NCBI GenBank assembly: GCA_020847315.1
Contig: JADLCF010000047.1
Span: 1-36,163 of the forward strand
Source: Bryobacterales bacterium
GTDB taxonomy: Bacteria > Acidobacteriota > Terriglobia > Bryobacterales > Bryobacteraceae
DNA length: 36,163 bases
Direction: 5' to 3'
A model generated the notes under the pieces. The model ran no database searches. It saw nothing but the letters and a program-made list of their open reading frames with translations, and was not told the DNA's origin. Below, one piece after another: positions 31,203 through 36,163 of this stretch. Position 1 is the stretch's first letter; each line of letters opens with the position of its first letter. Position numbers and translations under genes: made by a program.

Positions 31203-33560
31203 ATGCGATATCCTTGGGTTGGTTCAGCCACTGGAACGGCGGCGCAGCCGGCGCCGTCCATCGCGCAATCCGCTTTCGGGGCGGGATCCTTCCTGCGGCA
31301 ACTCGAAGGCTCACAGGAAGTGACGATTCTCCGGCTGAACCGTCAGTTGGAGTGCGTGTCGTATCACGGGCCGACCATCCCGGCGCTTCAACTGGGGAGT
31401 TCTCAATCCGTCCGAAAGCCGCTCTTGCGGCTGCTATCCAAAGCACCGTCTCTCCACATTCTGCTCCAGGCCGCGCAGGACGGCCTTCGGGGGAGGGCAT
31501 CGTCGCTTGAATTGCGCATGGACTCCCAGTTTTGGGAGCTACAGATTATTCCGATCTTTGCCGAAGAAGAGCAGGTGGAGTCCATCGCCCTATCCATTCG
31601 GCCCGCTGACGCCACGGCTGAAACGCTGCAAGCGTTAGCCGAAAGCACGCGGCGGTACCGCCTGGCGGCCGAATCCGGAAGGGTGGGCGTTTGGGAATGG
31701 CAGTTTGCCGCGAGCCAACTCCTGCTCGATCCTGTGTTGCTGAGCATCCTCGGCTATGAAGAGGAACGGAACCTGAGCCATGAGGAGATCAGCGAAAAGA
31801 TCTTCGCGCCCGAGGACCTGGATTATCTGAGGAGAGGGATTTCCGACCTTGTGCAGGGCCGCAAGGAGAATCTGGATCTGGATTTGCGCGCGCGCTGCCG
31901 GATGGGCGACAGCCGGATCATGCGACTGAGCGCGACGCTGGTGCGCGATGAGAAGGGCGAGCCGGAGAAGGCGGTGGGGATCGCCATCGATATCACCGCG
32001 CTTCGGGATGCCGAGTTCCGCAGCAAGCAGAGTGAAGCGCGGCTGCGCGAACTCTTCGAGAACGCCACGGACATGATGTACAGCACCGGAATTGAGGGCG
32101 ACTTCAAGTCCGTGAACAAGGCCTTTCTTCACACGACGGGTTACGGCCGGGAAGAATTGCTGCACATGAATCTGCGTGATCTGGTGTTTCCTTCCGACCG
32201 GCGGGAAATCGAGCGGATTTTGCTTTCCCGGCTGGGCGGTGCGGAGAAGACGATCGATGAGGTGACTTTGCGCCACCGCGACGGGCGCAAAATCTACGTC
32301 GAAGTATCGAACCGGCTGGTTTTCGAAGGCGGCAAGCCGAGTCTCATCCAGGGCATCGCGCGGGATGTCACTGAGCGCAAACTGCTGGAAGAGCAACTCC
32401 GGCAATCTCAGAAAATGGAAGCGGTGGGAACGCTGGCGGGTGGGATCGCGCACGACTTCAATAACCTGCTGACCGGCATTCTCGGCTTCGCGGATCTGCT
32501 AAAGGCGCGCCCGGACGATCGCGAGAAGACGCTGGAGGCCGCGGACATTATCCAGAAAGCGGCCGAACGGGCGACGAAGCTCACGAGCCAACTCATCGGG
32601 TTCGCGCGGCAGGGGAAGACGCAGACCGCCCGCATTTCGATTCAGGACCTGGTGCACGAACTCACGGAGTTCCTGGGGCACACGCTGCCGCGCTCGATCA
32701 AGATTGCCGAGGATCTTCCCGAGGAGCCAATCCAGGTTCTGGGCGACCAGAACCAACTGCACCAGGCGCTGCTGAACCTGGCTTTGAACGCCCGCGATGC
32801 GATGCCGAACGGAGGACAACTCATCTTCCGCGCCGAGAAGCTGAACCGGACGGACATGGAACGTATCGAGCGGGTGAGCGGCCCTGGCGAGGAATGGCTT
32901 TGCCTCTCAGTGACCGACACCGGCGAGGGTATCTCCGACGAGATTCTCACCCGGATTTTCGAGCCGTTTTTCACCACGAAGACAGTGGGCAAGGGCTCCG
33001 GCATGGGTCTGGCGATGGTCTACAGCATCGTCCGGAATCACAACGGGCACATTGACGTGGAAAGCGACGTTACGCGCGGCTCCATCTTCCGGATTTTCCT
33101 TCCGATGGCCGAACCGGAGAAGGTCGTGCGCGAGGAGAGCGACGAAAGCGGTTTCACGCGCGGCTCCGGGGTGGTGCTGCTGGTGGACGACGAGGAGATT
33201 GTGCTCACGGTGGCTAAGACCATGCTGACGCAACTGGGCTACACCGTGCTGACGGCGGAGAACGGCGCGCGCGCGCTCGAAATCTACCGTGCGAACCCCG
33301 GCCAGATCGACCTTGTTTTTCTGGATGTCATGATGCCGGGAATCGACGGGCGGGAATGCGCCCGGCGGCTGCGTGCCGAATATCCGGAGGTGCGAATCCT
33401 GCTGACCAGCGGCTACCTGCCCGAAACAATTGAGACGGGCACGCCTCGCATCGACGGGCTTCCGCTTCTCAATAAGCCCTACCAACTCACGGATCTGAGT
33501 CAAGTGATCGAGCAAACGCTAAGCGCACCTGCTCGCTGGCGGACCGGCGGCACTCAGTAG
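31203..33560 (+). CDS. Soluble hybrid histidine kinase with PAS domains and C-terminal receiver
   Basis: A 785-residue sensor kinase without membrane segments. Residues ~35-135 may be a divergent PAS-like domain; two clear PAS modules follow at about 150-270 and 280-390, the second with [21 protein letters not shown] and [11 protein letters not shown]. The HisKA domain has phospho-acceptor His417 in [11 protein letters not shown]. The ATPase domain shows [28 protein letters not shown] and [20 protein letters not shown]. The receiver domain (657-775) has Asp662-Asp663 and phospho-acceptor Asp708 in VFLDVMMPG, with Lys in LLNKPY. There is no DNA-binding output, so phosphate must pass to another protein. 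AGGGCGAG lies before the ATG. Its 3' end overlaps the convergent DUF4097 gene by seven bases. Confidence 0.93.
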   Translation: MRYPWVGSATGTAAQPAPSIAQSAFGAGSFLRQLEGSQEVTILRLNRQLECVSYHGPTIPALQLGSSQSVRKPLLRLLSKAPSLHILLQAAQDGLRGRASSLELRMDSQFWELQIIPIFAEEEQVESIALSIRPADATAETLQALAESTRRYRLAAESGRVGVWEWQFAASQLLLDPVLLSILGYEEERNLSHEEISEKIFAPEDLDYLRRGISDLVQGRKENLDLDLRARCRMGDSRIMRLSATLVRDEKGEPEKAVGIAIDITALRDAEFRSKQSEARLRELFENATDMMYSTGIEGDFKSVNKAFLHTTGYGREELLHMNLRDLVFPSDRREIERILLSRLGGAEKTIDEVTLRHRDGRKIYVEVSNRLVFEGGKPSLIQGIARDVTERKLLEEQLRQSQKMEAVGTLAGGIAHDFNNLLTGILGFADLLKARPDDREKTLEAADIIQKAAERATKLTSQLIGFARQGKTQTARISIQDLVHELTEFLGHTLPRSIKIAEDLPEEPIQVLGDQNQLHQALLNLALNARDAMPNGGQLIFRAEKLNRTDMERIERVSGPGEEWLCLSVTDTGEGISDEILTRIFEPFFTTKTVGKGSGMGLAMVYSIVRNHNGHIDVESDVTRGSIFRIFLPMAEPEKVVREESDESGFTRGSGVVLLVDDEEIVLTVAKTMLTQLGYTVLTAENGARALEIYRANPGQIDLVFLDVMMPGIDGRECARRLRAEYPEVRILLTSGYLPETIETGTPRIDGLPLLNKPYQLTDLSQVIEQTLSAPARWRTGGTQ

Positions 33561-34489
33561 CGGAGGAGCCGGAGACTGCCGTTCGAAGTGTTTAGCGTGA
33601 TACCGGGGCCGCCGGAACCCAATGGCGCATGCAGCGCGCTCTTGCTGATCTTGCCGCTAACTGTGACGGGAAAGTCCGTCTGGATGTTGCTGTTGCTGGT
33701 TTTTGCATCGACGACGGCATTGCTATCCGCCGGAATCCGCAGGGTGATGGCGCCGTTCGAGCTTTCGAGCGTCATCGGATTCGCTGCGTAGCGCTTCATC
33801 GTGACTTCAATGGAGCCATTGCTGGTATCGAAACGCAGCGCCTCTCCCGGCGTGGGTTCCGCCACCGAGACGCGAATCGAACCATTTGACGTATCCGCGC
33901 TCACCGTTCCCACGACGTCGTCCGCTTCGATGCGGCCGTTTGAGGTGTCCATCCGCAGATTGCCCTTCGTGGCTGAAACGCGAATCGATCCGTTCGAAGT
34001 ATCGGCTACCAGCGGACCCTCCGACCGGTTCACGGTGATTGAACCATTCGACGTCTTGAGCTGGGCGGCGTGCGCGACTTCCTCGACGCGAATGTGGCCA
34101 TTCGATGTATCCACCACGGTGATCCGGGTGCTGAAGGGGGCGCGAACGACGTAGCGCACGCCTTTCCCGCTGACCCGGCTATCCTGGAACACGCTCCGAA
34201 CCACAAGGGATTCCGGTTTCGCGGCGACATCGATTTTCACGCTATCGAGGCCGGCCTGATCCTGGGCGTGCTTCGTGCCTCGAACGTCCACGGTATCTTT
34301 CTCCCAGCCGAGAATCTCCACGCCGCCATTCTTCGAATAGACCTCAATTGTGCCGCCCGCGTTGAGTGGGAAGTCTCCATGGAACTCTTCCGTGACTTTG
34401 GACATCGACTTGATGCCCTCGAACTCGCAGCCCGTAGTGCCCAGAGCGAGCGCCAGCATGGCCAAAGCGGCCCACCATTTCGTCTTCAT
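33554..34489 (-). CDS. DUF4097 repeat lipoprotein
   Basis: A 311-residue exported protein. The ATG at 34489 has GGAGGG about eight bases upstream and begins a lipoprotein-like signal (MLALALGTTGC, Cys21 as possible lipidation site; the residue three before the cysteine is threonine, slightly atypical). The mature part is a right-handed beta-solenoid built from about nine copies of a TSNG-containing unit of roughly 18-22 residues (DTSNGHIRVEEV, KTSNGSITVNRS, DTSNGSIRVSAT, DTSNGRIEADDV and so on), the DUF4097 pattern. These proteins are surface or periplasmic and of unknown function, sometimes near regulators. It is divergent from the carboxylase gene and convergent with the hybrid kinase. Confidence 0.85.
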   Translation of the reverse strand: MKTKWWAALAMLALALGTTGCEFEGIKSMSKVTEEFHGDFPLNAGGTIEVYSKNGGVEILGWEKDTVDVRGTKHAQDQAGLDSVKIDVAAKPESLVVRSVFQDSRVSGKGVRYVVRAPFSTRITVVDTSNGHIRVEEVAHAAQLKTSNGSITVNRSEGPLVADTSNGSIRVSATKGNLRMDTSNGRIEADDVVGTVSADTSNGSIRVSVAEPTPGEALRFDTSNGSIEVTMKRYAANPMTLESSNGAITLRIPADSNAVVDAKTSNSNIQTDFPVTVSGKISKSALHAPLGSGGPGITLNTSNGSLRLLRY

Positions 34490-34655
34490 GAAGCGACCCT
34501 CCGCGGCGCGACGCACATTCCCTTCGCGATCCAGCCACCGGGCGCCAGGCCACGGCATTAAGCGGGATCGCACGGTTTCAATGGGAGCTACGGAGCGATC
34601 AGGATGTTTGTTCCGCCTTTTTTGCGATCATGGATAAGATCCTTCAGTCATCATC

Positions 34656-36163
34656 ATGAAAAAAATTCTGGCTCTCAACCGCGGCGAGATCGCGGTTCGC
34701 ATCCTTCGCGCCGCTACGGAATGCGGTCTCCGGACCGTCGCCATTTATTCGAAGGAAGACCGTCTGGCTCTCCACCGGTTCAAGGCAGACGAAGCGTATC
34801 TCGTTGGGGAGGGGATGGGCCCGGTTCAGGCGTATCTCGATGTGGATGGCATCGTGGGCCTGGCGAAAGAGAAGGGCGTGGATGCGATCCATCCCGGCTA
34901 TGGTTTCCTGGCGGAGAATCCGGCGCTGCCGAAGGCATGCCGGGAAGCGGGGATCACGTTCATCGGCCCGGACGCGCGGCTGATGGAGATGCTGGGCGAC
35001 AAGACCGCCGCGCGGAAGATGGCGGTGGAAGCCGGGTTGCCGATCATTCCGGGCACGGAGAAGGCGATTTCGGATCTGGACAAGGCCGAGGCGTTCGGGC
35101 GCAAAATCGGTCTGCCGCTGATTGTGAAAGCGGCTTTCGGCGGCGGCGGCCGCGGGATGCGGGTGGTGCTGCGCAAGGAAGATCTGCGCCAGAGTTTGCT
35201 GGAGGCCTCTTCGGAAGCGCTTTCGGCATTCGGCAACGGAGCGGTTTTCCTGGAACGGTACATCCGGCGGGCGCGGCACGTGGAGGTGCAGATTCTCGGC
35301 GACGCTCACGGCAACATCGTTCACCTGCATGAGAGAGATTGCTCCGTGCAACGGAGGCACCAGAAGGTGCTCGAGATCGCACCGGCGGTCACGATTCCGG
35401 AGGAGCTTCGCGCGAGGATATGCGCTGCCGCCGTCCAACTGGCAAGGCATTGCGGCTATGTGAATGCCGGCACGGTGGAGTTCCTGGTGGATGCGGATAC
35501 GGGTGAGTATTACTTTATCGAGGTAAACCCGCGCATCCAGGTGGAGCACACCGTCACCGAAGTGGTGACGGGTGTCGATATCGTCCGAAGCCAGATTCTG
35601 GTGGCGCAGGGGCTGGCCCTCGAAAGCCCGGAGATCGGCCTACGGAGCCAGGAAGAGATCGGGGTGAAGGGCGTGGCCATCCAGTGCCGCATCACGACGG
35701 AGGACCCCGGCAACAACTTCGTGCCGGATTACGGAAAGATCAACACGTACCGCTCGCCGGCGGGGTTCGGGATCCGGCTCGATGGCGGCACAGCGTATAG
35801 CGGCGCCGTGATTACGCCGTTTTACGATTCACTGCTGGTCAAGACCACGGCCTGGGGCCGGGATTTCGCCCAGGCGCGCGAACGGATGGACCGGGCGCTT
35901 CGCGAGTTCCGGATTCGCGGCGTGAAGACCAATATCCCGTTCCTCGAAAACGTGCTGCACCACCCGGTCTTTCAGGCCGGCGAAACCACGACCCGCTTCA
36001 TTGAAGAGAACCCGGAGCTGTTCAAGTTCTGGCCGCGCCGGGACCGCGCCACCCGCCTGCTGACCTATATCGGGGAGATCACGGTAAACGGGCACCCTCA
36101 GGTGAGCGGAAGAGCGGTTCCGAAGAGTTTCGGCCGGGCGCCTATTCCGGAACACATCCGGGA
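34656..36163 (+). CDS. pyc: Pyruvate carboxylase, N-terminal part (biotin carboxylase domain)
   Basis: The gene runs off the window after about 502 codons. It starts MKKILALNRGEIAVRILRAA, the classic start of a biotin carboxylase domain, and continues with HPGYGFLAENPALP, the ATP-grasp loop KAAFGGGGRGMRVV, ERDCSVQRRHQKVLEIAPA and EVNPRIQVEHTVTEVVTG. The segment after residue ~430 (RGVKTNIPFLENVLHHPVF, TTRFIEENPELFKF, RATRLLTYIGEITVNG) distinguishes pyruvate carboxylase from free-standing AccC, so I expect a ~1150-residue protein with carboxyltransferase and biotin domains beyond the window. It makes oxaloacetate from pyruvate for anaplerosis. Upstream is 166 bases of divergent promoter space shared with the DUF4097 gene. 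No strong ribosome-binding site is seen. Confidence 0.9.
   Translation, partial: MKKILALNRGEIAVRILRAATECGLRTVAIYSKEDRLALHRFKADEAYLVGEGMGPVQAYLDVDGIVGLAKEKGVDAIHPGYGFLAENPALPKACREAGITFIGPDARLMEMLGDKTAARKMAVEAGLPIIPGTEKAISDLDKAEAFGRKIGLPLIVKAAFGGGGRGMRVVLRKEDLRQSLLEASSEALSAFGNGAVFLERYIRRARHVEVQILGDAHGNIVHLHERDCSVQRRHQKVLEIAPAVTIPEELRARICAAAVQLARHCGYVNAGTVEFLVDADTGEYYFIEVNPRIQVEHTVTEVVTGVDIVRSQILVAQGLALESPEIGLRSQEEIGVKGVAIQCRITTEDPGNNFVPDYGKINTYRSPAGFGIRLDGGTAYSGAVITPFYDSLLVKTTAWGRDFAQARERMDRALREFRIRGVKTNIPFLENVLHHPVFQAGETTTRFIEENPELFKFWPRRDRATRLLTYIGEITVNGHPQVSGRAVPKSFGRAPIPEHIR

Overview
The window looks like a piece of a GC-rich Gram-negative soil-type chromosome, most likely Acidobacteriota (Solibacter/Bryobacter-like). 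This is an inference from family content: a 1148-residue Oar-like TonB-dependent receptor with an N-terminal carboxypeptidase-regulatory-like domain and no SusD partner, GH97 and GH172-type carbohydrate enzymes, a FucP-type sugar porter, a DUF4097 adhesin-like lipoprotein and many secreted hydrolases. I see no phage, insertion sequence, CRISPR array or rRNA. Two tRNAs are present: Leu(UAA) and Asp(GUC).

Layout. Bases 1-2970 hold the 3' end of a GH97 glycosidase, a beta-carbonic anhydrase with a clear terminator, and a secreted AbgB-like M20 amidohydrolase. Bases 3004-5986 hold an iron-sulfur/heme/cysteine neighbourhood: frataxin (cyaY), hemW, a cysteine-free Rrf2 regulator with a strong promoter, and cysK. 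A strong hairpin and a gene-free convergent gap follow. Bases 6415-9334 (minus strand) look like an envelope/redox operon: PpiC-type peptidyl-prolyl isomerase, TlpA/ResA-like lipoprotein, DsbD N-domain-like protein and a GT9 glycosyltransferase. The second and third genes overlap by 95 bases.

Bases 9335-10163 hold no recognisable protein gene, but contain structured sequence that ends in a textbook terminator. tRNA-Leu follows, then a minus-strand 51-residue protein with 12 cysteines in two hexads (a candidate metallothionein), an AraC regulator, a divergent small membrane protein, an MDR oxidoreductase and a TRIC channel. Bases 14178-24867 look like a nutrient-uptake locus: TetR regulator with a strong promoter and operator, TonB-dependent receptor, terminator, then GH172/DUF2961 protein, amidohydrolase with an extra C-terminal domain, CocE-type hydrolase and FucP-type transporter. 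A VapBC-type toxin-antitoxin pair, a secreted DUF4832-type protein, tRNA-Asp, an orphan LolD-like ATPase, clpC with terminator, a soluble hybrid histidine kinase, a minus-strand DUF4097 repeat lipoprotein, and the first ~500 codons of pyruvate carboxylase complete the window.

The most unusual item is the two-hexad cysteine protein at 10409-10564 with a hairpin in its leader. Also worth attention are the cysteine-free Rrf2-cysK pair, the structured non-coding stretch before tRNA-Leu, the TetR/receptor locus with palindromic operator, and the small HG-D-HH membrane protein. Several starts are reassigned to GTG or TTG codons because a Shine-Dalgarno sequence and signal peptide line up there.
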